A stretch of DNA of 49,567 nt from contig NZ_LR733523.1 of the NCBI RefSeq assembly GCF_902506145.1, forward strand, positions 1 to 49,567, in the 5' to 3' direction. The translations under genes and the position numbers were made by a program. Numbering within the stretch: the stretch's first letter is position 1; every line of letters begins with the position of its first letter. Of this stretch, positions 25,620 through 33,578 are shown one piece after another. Origin of the DNA: Burkholderia sp. 8Y. Its GTDB lineage: Bacteria > Pseudomonadota > Gammaproteobacteria > Burkholderiales > Burkholderiaceae. The notes under the pieces were generated by a model. It was not told where the DNA came from. It worked only from the letters and a program-made list of their open reading frames with translations, and did no database searches.

Positions 25620-26783
25620 CGTGACAAGGGCCCTGTGTAGCGAAACGCATGAAACGTGGCTGGAAGACAGCCGCTATCTGAACATGGCCTTGCTGGCCGA
25701 GCAGAAAAAGGAGTTCTTGCGCGCTGCTGCATAGCGAGCGTGCGGCGTTCGGCGCTCCGGGCCACGCCCTTCGCGCCGCACGCCGCACAGAAGGATCAAC
25801 TGAAACCACCGGCATCCGGTTTCTGCACAACTTGACGCACACAACTCGATGCTTACCTGAAGAGCGGTGGAAGCAGGGTTACTTACCAAAGGCATCGGTT
25901 CATCAGGCGGTATAAAGCAGATCATCGCAAAGACAGTCGATTTCGCCGGGTCAGATGCTCCGCTGACGGACGGGAAATTTTCGAAGGACGGCCTTTTTCA
26001 GTTCCCCGCGGTGGTCGGGGCAGTAGTGCCGGCTATCAACGTTCCCGGCGTAAAGGCTGGTGGGCTGGTGCTGTCGGGCGAAGTACTAGGCGACATCTAT
26101 CTGGGCAAGATCAAGAAGTGGAACGACCGGGATATCGTTGCGATGAACGAGAAGGTCAAACTGCCGGACAGGGACATTACCGTCGTCCGCCGTGCTGACG
26201 GCTCTACCGATTGGAAGTCGAAGGTTGGACAGGGGACGACCGTCAACTGGCCAACCGGCACGGGTGGTAAGGGCGACGACGGCGTCGCCGCCTTCGTGGG
26301 GCGTCTGCCCGGCGCGATCGGCTACGTCGAATAGGCGCGCGCAAAGCAGAATCACATGGTGTACACGGCCATGAAGAACGAATCCGGCGCTGTCGTAGAG
26401 CCAACCACGGATACATTTGAGGCAGCTCCTGCGGGCGCAACGGGCGAGAGACGTTCTATCAATACTTACGAACAAGCCGGGGAAGGACGCGTGGCCGGTC
26501 GTCGGCGCCACATTCGTGTTGCTGCGTACAGTGCAGGACACGCCCGAGCACGGAAAAGAAACGCCCAAGTTTTTCGATTGGGCGTTCCGGAACGGCTCAA
26601 GTGCAGCGGATAGCCTTGATGACGTTTCCTTGCCGCAGTCCGTGGTAAGCGAGATAGAGGCGCAGTAGAAGACGAAGGTAAGAGACACTTCCGGCGAGCC
26701 GGTGGCCGACTGACAACGCAGCATTTCGGTATTTGATCCCGTTGTCTTACTCAGATGGAAGTCCTATGAAAGCCCGGCCCGCC

Positions 26784-28559
26784 TCACCCGCCTCCGCGCT
26801 GTAGCGTTGGCCCGCACAGCCCGAGCGCCGTCGTGATGACGGCAAGATGAGTCAGCGCCTGCGGGAAGTTGCCTGCAAGTTCTTTGCGCTCGGCGTTGTA
26901 CTGTTCCGAAAGCAATCCGAGTTCGTTCGCCACGGCAAGAACTCGCTCGAACTGCTGCCGCGCCTCGTCCGTGCGCCCCTGCATCTGCAGGCAATCGGCC
27001 ATCCAGCACGAGCATGCCAGAAAGGTGCCTTCGTGAGGCCCTTCCCCCCGCTTCTTATGGCGCCTTATAAGTCCGTCTTCGCTCAAGTCTCGGCGAATCC
27101 TCTCGATGGTCGATGCCATTCGCGGTTCATGCGCCGGCAGGAAGCCAACGAGCGGTATTAGAAGCAGGCTGGCGTCAAGCTCGTCGGCGCCATAATAGCG
27201 CGTGAAGCTGCCCAAACTCTCGTTCCATGCCTCGCGACAGACTTCCTCGCGGATCGTCTCTCGCAGCGACGTCAGCCGTTCTACTAACGACGAGCAAGCG
27301 GCATCTGCGGACCGGCTATTCACGAATCGATCAAGGGCGGCCCACACCATGACGCGTGAATACGTGTAGTGCCGCGGAGTCGAGCGCGACTCCCAGATGC
27401 CCGAGCCCGGCGTGTTCCAGACGTGTTGCAGATGCTCAACGATGCACGTCTCGACGAAGTCCTGGCTGCTCGCGGCCGCGAGCCCGCCCCGGCGCCCGAC
27501 GTCAAGGCAGTCGATGATCTCCCCGAGCACGTCAACCTGATGCTGATCCGCCGCTGCGTTCCCAACACGAACAGGCGACGCGTAGCGGTGGCCCGCCAGC
27601 CAGTCGACCGTCCATTCCGAAAGATGACGTCCTCCATCAACGCGATACATGATGCGAATCTGGTCTGGCGATGCGCCAATCGAACGCAGCAGCCAATCCC
27701 GCCATGCGCTCGCTTCGTCGTTGAAGCCTGCGTTCAAGAGAGCAACCATTGCGAAGCTCGTATCGCGCAGCCAGCCATAACGATAATCCCAGTTCATTCG
27801 GCCGCCCGGCGCTTCGGGCAAAGACGTCGTCGGTGCGGCGACGATCGCGCCCGTGCGCCCGTGGGTGAGCGCCTTGAGTGTGAGCAGAGAACGTCTCACG
27901 GCCTGTGGCCAGGCGGTCCTGGTGTTATCGAACCGGCTGATCCAGTCGCGCCAAAAGTGCTGCGTTTCGCGTAGCGCGGCCTGCACGTCCACGGGCGGCG
28001 GTGGCGCTTCCTGCGCCGCGCCATAGCTCATCACGCACGTGATCGTTTCGCCGGCATGCACTATGAACGACGCTTCAGCCGTGCCGTTGCTCATGGTCAG
28101 CGCGATATCCGTACGCAGGACGACCCGGTCCGGTCCGATGCAGGATTGAACCGCGCCGTCGATCGGTTCGCTCCAGGGAGAAAGCGCGCCGTAGTTGAAG
28201 CGCAATCGCAGCAGCATGTTCATCTGCACGACGCCCCGCAGGCCGATGACCATGCGGATCACCGAACTTGATGCTTCGCCCACGGGCATGAAATCAATCA
28301 AGCGTACCGCGCCGTCGTGCAGATCGAAATCGGTCTCCATGACGAGCGTGTCGTCCTGATACCGCCGCGTCTGTCGCTCGATGGGCCCGGCGGGCGTAAT
28401 CGACCAGCATCCGTTTTCGGATGTGCCGAGCAGGGCGGCGAAGCACGCATCGGAGTCGAAGCGCGGCCAGCAGAGCCAATCGACCGATCCGTCGCGGCTC
28501 ACGAGCGCGGCGGTCTGTCCGTCGCCCAACAACGCGTAATCTTCGATGCGCCGGCTCAC
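26784..28559 (-). CDS. Glycoside hydrolase family 15 protein (glucoamylase/trehalase-like)
   Basis: 591 residues from GTG 28559, whose first bases overlap the SDR stop as GTGA. An N-terminal beta-sandwich (RIEDYALLGDGQTAALVSRD, SVDWLCWPRFDSDACFAALL) leads into an (alpha/alpha)6 barrel with NWDYRYGWLRDTSF, the probable catalytic acid Glu390 (SGIWESR) and the probable base Glu552 (GLLSEQYN), followed by GNFPQALTHLA. No signal peptide, so cytosolic. Bacterial members of this type cleave alpha-glucans or trehalose. Its coupling to a short-chain dehydrogenase is seen in other Burkholderia stress loci; substrate is not determined. Confidence 0.9.
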   Translation of the reverse strand: MSRRIEDYALLGDGQTAALVSRDGSVDWLCWPRFDSDACFAALLGTSENGCWSITPAGPIERQTRRYQDDTLVMETDFDLHDGAVRLIDFMPVGEASSSVIRMVIGLRGVVQMNMLLRLRFNYGALSPWSEPIDGAVQSCIGPDRVVLRTDIALTMSNGTAEASFIVHAGETITCVMSYGAAQEAPPPPVDVQAALRETQHFWRDWISRFDNTRTAWPQAVRRSLLTLKALTHGRTGAIVAAPTTSLPEAPGGRMNWDYRYGWLRDTSFAMVALLNAGFNDEASAWRDWLLRSIGASPDQIRIMYRVDGGRHLSEWTVDWLAGHRYASPVRVGNAAADQHQVDVLGEIIDCLDVGRRGGLAAASSQDFVETCIVEHLQHVWNTPGSGIWESRSTPRHYTYSRVMVWAALDRFVNSRSADAACSSLVERLTSLRETIREEVCREAWNESLGSFTRYYGADELDASLLLIPLVGFLPAHEPRMASTIERIRRDLSEDGLIRRHKKRGEGPHEGTFLACSCWMADCLQMQGRTDEARQQFERVLAVANELGLLSEQYNAERKELAGNFPQALTHLAVITTALGLCGPTLQRGGG

Positions 28560-29557
28560 CGCAGCCCGCTCCGTCGTTTCGCCAGCAGCCCAACGAGGCC
28601 AAGCGTGCTGATTCCCGCCAGTCCCCAGAACAGCGCGCGGTGCCGATCGGTGAACATCTCGACGCTTCGTTGCCGCGCTTCGTCGTCGAAACGTCCGTGA
28701 GCGCCATAGTCACCGGGGACGGGATCGAACAGATTGCTCGGGGCGTCCTTCGGCAGCGGTTCGTTGGTGAGCTGGCCGCTATAGCCCGAGCGGGCCAGAT
28801 ACCGGTCGATGAGCGCGGGCGCGATGCGATTCGCGAGAATCGCCTTGACGCTCGAGAAGCCCACCCACACCTCGCGCCGGCGGTGCGTCGCGGCGAAATA
28901 AATGGCGCGCGCCGCGACCTCGGGTTCGAAGATCGGCGCGACGGGCCGCGCACGCTTGCCCATCTTGTTGAGCGCCCAGTCGAACTGCGGTGTATTCACG
29001 GCGGGCAAAACCACCATCGTCAGGTGGATATTTAGTCGGTCATGGATGATCTCGGAGCGGAGCGAATCCGTGAAGCCGCGAATGGCGAATTTAGCGCCGC
29101 AATACACCGCCTGCAGTGGCACAGAGCGGTAGCCCAACGCTGAGCCGACGTTCACTATGGTGCCACGGTTGCGCGTCCGCATGCGCGAAAGGGCGGCCAT
29201 CATGCCGTGGACCTGTCCGAGGTAAGTGACCTTCGTGCCGCGCTCGATCTCCTGCGCGCTAAGTTCGGAGACCGGTGCAAAGGCCGTGGCCATCGCGACG
29301 TTCACCCAGACTTCGATCGGTCCCAGCGTCCCCTCGACACGCGACGCAGCGCGGTCGACCGCGTCGGCATCCGCGACATCGGTAGGGATGGCTAACGTGC
29401 GAACGCCGTATGTCGATCGGACTTGCGACGCCGCTCGCTCCAGCCGCGAGGAATCGCGTGAAAGGAGGGCGACGTCGTAGCCCTGGCGCGCGAATTCTTC
29501 CACGGTCGCGCGACCGACACCGGCACCCGCGCCTGTGATCACGACTACCTTTGGCAT
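28556..29557 (-). CDS. Short-chain dehydrogenase/reductase with C-terminal membrane helix
   Basis: 333 residues from ATG 29557 with an AGGAGG ribosome site. A Rossmann fold with TGAGAGVG (8-15), a catalytic Ser139 (NVGSALGYR) and Tyr152-x3-Lys156 (YCGAKFA) place it in the classical SDR family. About 80 extra residues follow the catalytic core and end in a hydrophobic helix with a basic cap (LFWGLAGISTLGLVGLLAKR), suggesting membrane attachment. The substrate is unknown. It is the first gene of a two-gene unit with the GH15 protein and diverges from the ClC gene. Confidence 0.85.
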   Translation of the reverse strand: MPKVVVITGAGAGVGRATVEEFARQGYDVALLSRDSSRLERAASQVRSTYGVRTLAIPTDVADADAVDRAASRVEGTLGPIEVWVNVAMATAFAPVSELSAQEIERGTKVTYLGQVHGMMAALSRMRTRNRGTIVNVGSALGYRSVPLQAVYCGAKFAIRGFTDSLRSEIIHDRLNIHLTMVVLPAVNTPQFDWALNKMGKRARPVAPIFEPEVAARAIYFAATHRRREVWVGFSSVKAILANRIAPALIDRYLARSGYSGQLTNEPLPKDAPSNLFDPVPGDYGAHGRFDDEARQRSVEMFTDRHRALFWGLAGISTLGLVGLLAKRRSGLR

Positions 29558-29668
29558 AGTGCCTCCTGGTTGACGCAGATGGCATACGAAGGACAACGCT
29601 CGAGCGGCTACAAGCACTGCGCGTGCCGAGCCTAGTCGTCCTCAATTCTCTCCCGGCTGCGCGCAAGT

Positions 29669-31018
29669 ATGTCACAATCTGCTCGTTTGCTCACCGGCAA
29701 GCTCTCCATGCGCATCTCACAATTATTCGACCGGCGCACCGTTCTACACGCCCGGAAGGTCTGGCTCCACTACGGAGTGTTCTGGCTCGGCGCAATCGCT
29801 ACTGGCCTTACTGCAGTGCTATACGCGCGGCTGATCGATTTTGGCTACGAAGCGTTCCTGCGATGCACCAATCGTGTTTGGTGGCTGCCACTGATCCTCA
29901 CGCCGACCGTGGCTGCGCTCGGCGTCTGGGTTACGCGGCGGTGGTTCCGCGGTGCAGAAGGCAGTGGCATCCCGCAGGTCATTGCAACACTCCACGCTCG
30001 ACACGAGGTGGGACCGCGTCTGCTCACTCTTCGCATTCTTGTTGGCAAGATTGCAGTATCGTTTCTCTCGATTATCGGCGGCCTTACAATCGGGCGTGAA
30101 GGGCCGACAATACACGTCGGTGCCGCGCTGATGTTCAGCCTCCGGCGGTTCTATCCCGCCCGTTTGCGACGTATGGGCGGAGTCAGTCTGGAGTACCGGC
30201 TGGCGCTTGCAGGGGCGGCCGCCGGACTATCGGCGGCCTTCAATGCTCCGTTGGCCGGCGTCGTGTTTGCGATTGAGGAACTGACTCGCAGCTTCGAACA
30301 GCGTACCAGTGGCGTTTTGATCACGGCCATCATCTTCGCGGGCATCGTATCGTTAGGCATTCAGGGCAATTACACTTACTTCGGGTCAATTGATGTAGGT
30401 AGCCGCTTACCGGATTCACTGGCCGTGGCAGTCGTCCTGATAGGGTTGATAGCAGGCGTGCTGGGCGGCTCCTTCTGCTGGATCTTGCTCAATACACACC
30501 GCTGGATGCCAGCAGCCCTGCTTAACTGGCGCGGGCGTTATCCGGTGTTTTTTGGCGGTGCGTGTGGTCTAGTTATCGCCGTCGTTGGCGTAGCCACGGC
30601 CAATCACACGTTTGGCAGCGGTTACGCGGAAGCGCGCGGAATGCTTGATGGCAGCGTACACCTAGGGGGCGCGTATCCAATTCTCAAGATGCTATCGATG
30701 ATAGCCTCGTATCTACCAGGTGCGCCAGGCGGGCTTTTTGCGCCGTCGCTTGCTATTGGAGCCGGAATCGGAAATGCGTTGCATCTCCTGTTCGAACAGA
30801 TGCAGCTGCCGATGCTGGTCGCCCTCGGAATGGTGGGTTACCTTGCAGCGGTCACTCAAAGCCCGATCACCGCTTTCATCATCGTCATCGAAATGATCAA
30901 TGGTCACGCACTCGTGATTTCACTGATGGCCACCGCGCTCATTGCCAGCCAGATTTCGAAGTTATTCGCTCCGCCGCTGTATGAGGCACTTGCCAAGCGA
31001 TACGAGCCTCCGGCCTGA
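29669..31018 (+). CDS. ClC-family chloride channel/antiporter
   Basis: 449 residues, about 11 membrane segments and no C-terminal CBS domains. Selectivity motifs are present: GSGIP (98-102), GREGP with the gating Glu144, and GGLFAPSLAIGAG. Glu203/Glu204 in FAIEELTRSF correspond to the internal proton-pathway glutamate of exchangers, so this is more likely a 2Cl-/H+ antiporter than a passive channel. Bacterial ClC exchangers support extreme-acid resistance. Start 29669 was taken; MRISQLF at 29708 is a possible shorter start. It is convergent with the MarR gene. Confidence 0.92.
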   Translation: MSQSARLLTGKLSMRISQLFDRRTVLHARKVWLHYGVFWLGAIATGLTAVLYARLIDFGYEAFLRCTNRVWWLPLILTPTVAALGVWVTRRWFRGAEGSGIPQVIATLHARHEVGPRLLTLRILVGKIAVSFLSIIGGLTIGREGPTIHVGAALMFSLRRFYPARLRRMGGVSLEYRLALAGAAAGLSAAFNAPLAGVVFAIEELTRSFEQRTSGVLITAIIFAGIVSLGIQGNYTYFGSIDVGSRLPDSLAVAVVLIGLIAGVLGGSFCWILLNTHRWMPAALLNWRGRYPVFFGGACGLVIAVVGVATANHTFGSGYAEARGMLDGSVHLGGAYPILKMLSMIASYLPGAPGGLFAPSLAIGAGIGNALHLLFEQMQLPMLVALGMVGYLAAVTQSPITAFIIVIEMINGHALVISLMATALIASQISKLFAPPLYEALAKRYEPPA

Positions 31019-31087
31019 GCGACGCCTGGGCCGAGTGACTACTCGAGCGGCAGTCGGGCGACCGGGCGAGTGCCGTGGAGACGAGCG

Positions 31088-31504
31088 TCAGACGCTGCTC
31101 GCCAGCCAGCCGAACGTGTGCATTTCGGTGAGATGCATCGCAGCGAGCTTGTGCAAGCATCGCTCCCCTTTCAACGTGAGATGCACTTCCACTTGGCGCC
31201 GGTCGCTTGCTCCCGGTTTTCGCACAACGAGTCCTGCGCGTTGACACCGGCTTACCAGGGCGGCGGTGCCATTGGGCGCAGCTTGCAGGCGTTCCGCCAG
31301 TTCACCGACACTCGCCCACGTGCGTCCCGGGATGCCGCGAACATGTAATAGAAGTTGATACTGGAGAGCCGTGACACCGGCTGCGTGCGTAATTTCCTCT
31401 GAGTACCGGAGGAACTTCCGAAGCTGATAGCGAAAGTTGGAAAGCGACTCGAGATCCGCCTTGCTTGGCAATCCCTTGGCGCCGCGGTTGTTCCCTTGCT
31501 TCAT
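31088..31504 (-). CDS. MarR-family transcriptional regulator
   Basis: 138 residues from ATG 31504. The winged helix lies at about residues 40-110: ALQYQLLLHVRG, WASVGELAERLQAAPNGTAA for the recognition helix region, and LVVRKPGASDRRQVEVHLTL for the wing with its conserved DRR. Hydrophobic helices at both ends would form the dimer. It faces away from the DUF4396-oxidase operon, which starts 342 bp to the right, so it may regulate that operon or itself. No inverted repeat good enough to name as its operator was found in the gap. Confidence 0.88.
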   Translation of the reverse strand: MKQGNNRGAKGLPSKADLESLSNFRYQLRKFLRYSEEITHAAGVTALQYQLLLHVRGIPGRTWASVGELAERLQAAPNGTAALVSRCQRAGLVVRKPGASDRRQVEVHLTLKGERCLHKLAAMHLTEMHTFGWLASSV

Positions 31505-31846
31505 TTTTGCGCTGGGTCCTACTGTCCAGTTAGTCTTGGGTACGTCCCTCTTTGCGGAGGTGTCGATAATGGTAGCAGATGAGCAATCGCACATGGCGGG
31601 CATCACGGTTTGCGCAGCGTCGGGTAGTTCTTGCAATCAAGGTAAAAAGCGCACGGTGTGCTACAAACCGGCAACTGGACGAATCGCTGCGCGAGAGGCC
31701 CCGTTTCGTTACTTGAAGAAGGCTGCGGATCGTTGCCAAACGGGGAATGCAGTTTGCTCTTTTCAGGCGCCGACAGTGGTGGAGGTTGGGCGATAACTCG
31801 GTTGCTCGCAAGCGCGTCGCCTTATCTAATGTTGCGGAGAACTTAG
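31505..31846. other. Divergent promoter region, no gene
   Basis: 342 bp between the divergent MarR and DUF4396 genes. Open frames here lack ribosome sites and recognisable content. It must hold the promoters for both directions; no operator palindrome or clear sigma-70 pair was identified by eye. Confidence 0.45.
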
Positions 31847-32506
31847 ATGCCGGCACACTGGTCGATCGGTTGTGCACAGGTGTGGCTTGCATTATCGGTG
31901 CTTTCTGCTTGCGCCGTCGCATTTGACATCGTGGTCGCGCGGCACCGTCAACCGATGGTCATCATGTCGGTGGTGTGGCCGCTCACGATGCTTTACTGGG
32001 GCCCAGTAGGGCTAGTCTTTTACTTCTGGTTCGGGCGCGCTACGCCCGGCGGGCAGGGGCATGAGGCGTCGATGTGGCAGGCGACGTTCCTCGGCGCAAC
32101 GCATTGCGGCGCAGGGTGTGCGCTGGGGGACTTCGTTGGTGATTGGCTCGCGTTCCTGCTGGCTTTCAGCATCGCCGGATCGGAGTTGGGAGGACGGCTT
32201 GCGCTGGCTTTCGCCCTGGCCTACCTGATCGGGGTGGCTTTCCAATATTTCTCGATAGCGCCTATGCGGGGCATTGGCCTGAGCGATGGCGTGAAGGCCG
32301 CGGTGAAAGCCGATACGCTTTCTCTCGTTGCGTATGAAGTCGGTATGTTCGGCGTTATGATCGCTTTCGCGAAGCTCGCCACGCCGCTCAAGCCGACTGA
32401 CGCCGAGTACTGGTTGAGAATGCAGTTGGCGATGGTGGCAGGGTTCCTGACGACGTACCCGGTCAACTACTGGCTCATACGGCGAGGCATCAAGGAGAAG
32501 ATGTGA
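31847..32506 (+). CDS. DUF4396 integral membrane protein
   Basis: 219 residues with ribosome site GGAG. About six membrane helices; the family signature is ATHCGAGCALGDFVGDW, with paired Cys and a His in a membrane-embedded position, followed by FQYFSIAPMRGIGLSDGVKA and a C-terminal TTYPVNYWLIRRGIKEKM. Function of the family is unknown. The stop codon overlaps the GTG start of coxB, so this gene is translated as part of the oxidase operon. The His-Cys-Cys motif could bind copper or haem, which is inference. Confidence 0.8.
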   Translation: MPAHWSIGCAQVWLALSVLSACAVAFDIVVARHRQPMVIMSVVWPLTMLYWGPVGLVFYFWFGRATPGGQGHEASMWQATFLGATHCGAGCALGDFVGDWLAFLLAFSIAGSELGGRLALAFALAYLIGVAFQYFSIAPMRGIGLSDGVKAAVKADTLSLVAYEVGMFGVMIAFAKLATPLKPTDAEYWLRMQLAMVAGFLTTYPVNYWLIRRGIKEKM

Positions 32507-33567
32507 TCTGCGTGCGTCGGTTTCTCGTATCCCTCTTCCAAACCGGGCTGGCGCTTGAGCTTTCGCTTGGTCAGATCGCAGCGTCTGCGAACGAGACTGC
32601 GCCCGATACAGCCGATTCGCTCACCAGCGGGCCGACGCCGCTTGCCTATTTCCTTCACAGCAAAGGGCCGGCGGCGCATCCCGTTCTTCAGCTCGACTGG
32701 GTGCTGACGGCCATTTGCAGTCTCGTTTGCATCATTATCGCGGTGATGCTGTTGATCGCAACCTTCCGCCGCCGCAAGAATGAGCATCACCGGGCGCTCG
32801 GTGAAGGAGGCGGCTTGGGCTTCATCTATGTCGGCACCGCCATATCGACTGTGGCGTTGTTCGGCATTGCCGTCTACATGCTGACAGTACTCGCGGAAGT
32901 CGCCGATCCGCCCAAAGCGCCTGCGCTCACCGTGACCGTGACCGCCTACGACTGGTGGTGGAAAGTGGACTACGGCCAGGGCGCGAGCGCTTTTACGACC
33001 GCGAACGAGCTGCATATTCCGGTGGGTGTACCGGTGCTCGTGCTGCTCAAGAGCGCGGACGTGATTCACGCGTTCTGGGTGCCGCAGTTGTCCGGCAAGA
33101 CACAGACCATACCTGGCAACACGAACCGTCAGTGGATACAGGCAGACCGCCCCGGCATCTTTCGCGGTCAATGCACGCAGTACTGCGGCGTGCAACATGC
33201 TCACATGGCATTCGAAGTCTATGCGCAGTCGCAAGCAGACTACGACCGATGGTACGCCGCGCAACAACGTGATGCGCCCGCGCCCGCCACCGTGCGGGCG
33301 ATGCACGGCAGGAAGCTCTTCGAGGAACGCTGCGCGGGCTGCCACGCGGTTCGTGGCAGCAAGTCGGCGGGCGTGCAGGCGCCCGATCTCACGCATGTTC
33401 TGTCGCGCCGGCTGCTGGCGGCGGGAACCGTCGTCAATACGCCGGAAGATCTGATGGACTGGATCCAGCATGCGCAGGAAATCAAACCCGGCACGCTCAT
33501 GCCCGACATGAAGCTCTCGCCCGCCGAATCAGGCGAGCTGTCGGCATACCTCGCTACTCTCAGGTAA
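32503..33567 (+). CDS. coxB: Cytochrome c oxidase subunit II with fused cytochrome c domain (caa3 type)
   Basis: 354 residues from GTG 32503. Signal/anchor region, second membrane helix (VLTAICSLVCIIIAVMLLIA), third hydrophobic stretch, then the cupredoxin domain with the CuA site: His in VIHAFWVP and the CTQYCGVQHAHM loop, in which the usual Glu between the two Cys is Gln. A cytochrome c domain follows from about residue 265 with CAGCH and a distal Met (TLMPDM). This makes it a caa3-type subunit that takes electrons from a soluble or membrane cytochrome. It is followed after 11 bp by the fused subunit I-III gene. Confidence 0.93.
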   Translation: MICVRRFLVSLFQTGLALELSLGQIAASANETAPDTADSLTSGPTPLAYFLHSKGPAAHPVLQLDWVLTAICSLVCIIIAVMLLIATFRRRKNEHHRALGEGGGLGFIYVGTAISTVALFGIAVYMLTVLAEVADPPKAPALTVTVTAYDWWWKVDYGQGASAFTTANELHIPVGVPVLVLLKSADVIHAFWVPQLSGKTQTIPGNTNRQWIQADRPGIFRGQCTQYCGVQHAHMAFEVYAQSQADYDRWYAAQQRDAPAPATVRAMHGRKLFEERCAGCHAVRGSKSAGVQAPDLTHVLSRRLLAAGTVVNTPEDLMDWIQHAQEIKPGTLMPDMKLSPAESGELSAYLATLR

Positions 33568-33578
33568 GGACGAAGACG

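Larger units (their letters stand above)
23008..25626 (+). mobile_element. Complete IS21-family insertion sequence
   Basis: 2619 bp, beginning TGTCACCGGGCGGC and ending in the inverse GCCGCCCCGTGACA, flanked by AGGGC duplications. It carries istA and istB in the standard order with a TTGA overlap, both open throughout, and multiple transposase-binding-type repeats near both ends. It is very probably still capable of transposition. It inserted into the transposase gene of the IS256-family element, so it is the youngest event in this nest. Confidence 0.92.
21914..25734 (+). pseudogene. IS256-family transposase, interrupted by IS21
   Basis: Joining 21914-23007 to 25632-25734 restores one frame of 398 codons, the usual length of IS256-family (Mutator-type) DDE transposases. 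It starts MATTKRSTNRPSAEALVAG and contains GYRAGYYGRALVTRIGKLEL, the first Asp in YLIVDARYEKVRE, the second in FVASDDHAGLKKAI, and the Glu in NMLERLNEEIRRRTRI. The IS21 insertion falls at codon 365 (RLIRA), 34 codons before the end, so the catalytic core can be translated but the last helix is replaced by VTGRHYGAILRAA from the IS21 end. Confidence 0.9.
21794..25846 (+). mobile_element. IS256-family element (1429 bp) carrying a nested IS21-family insertion
   Basis: The left end GGTAGTGTGCTGAAGGATGT and the inverse of the right end, AGTTGTGTGCGTCAAGTTGT, are imperfect inverted repeats, with GTGTGC and TGTGCA(A/G)AAAC shared. 8-bp duplications flank it. Subtracting the IS21 element (2619 bp) and one 5-bp duplication leaves 1429 bp, a normal size for the family. 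One transposase gene, interrupted. The element can no longer move on its own, but related ends at 14242-14858 show the element has been active in this genome. Confidence 0.88.
21669..26713 (+). pseudogene. pstS: pstS-like phosphate-binding protein gene, split by nested insertion sequences
   Basis: The signal peptide (MKLRQTALVIGALCATGANA, ribosome site GAGGAG) and ITG lie at 21669-21740. An extra G then shifts the frame into AGTTFAAPIYMKWADAY, interrupted at 21794. Past the IS (25855 on) come LKSGGSRVTYQ, another frameshift near 25883, GIGSSGGIKQIIAKTVDFAG, KWNDRDIVAMN, VVRRADGS, a deletion of about 16 codons before WKSKVGQGTTVNWPTGTGGK, a TAG in place of Tyr after GAIGYVE, then another frame change to ILTNKPGKDAWPVVGATFVL and FFDWAFRNG, a further TAG, and the end at 26713. 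The family is the periplasmic phosphate-binding component of PstSCAB. No pstCAB genes follow. It was heavily decayed, beyond the IS insertion alone. Confidence 0.88.

Noticed and set aside
32467..33471. 334-codon minus-strand frame opposite coxB
   Set aside because: His/Arg-rich antisense shadow of a well-supported gene.
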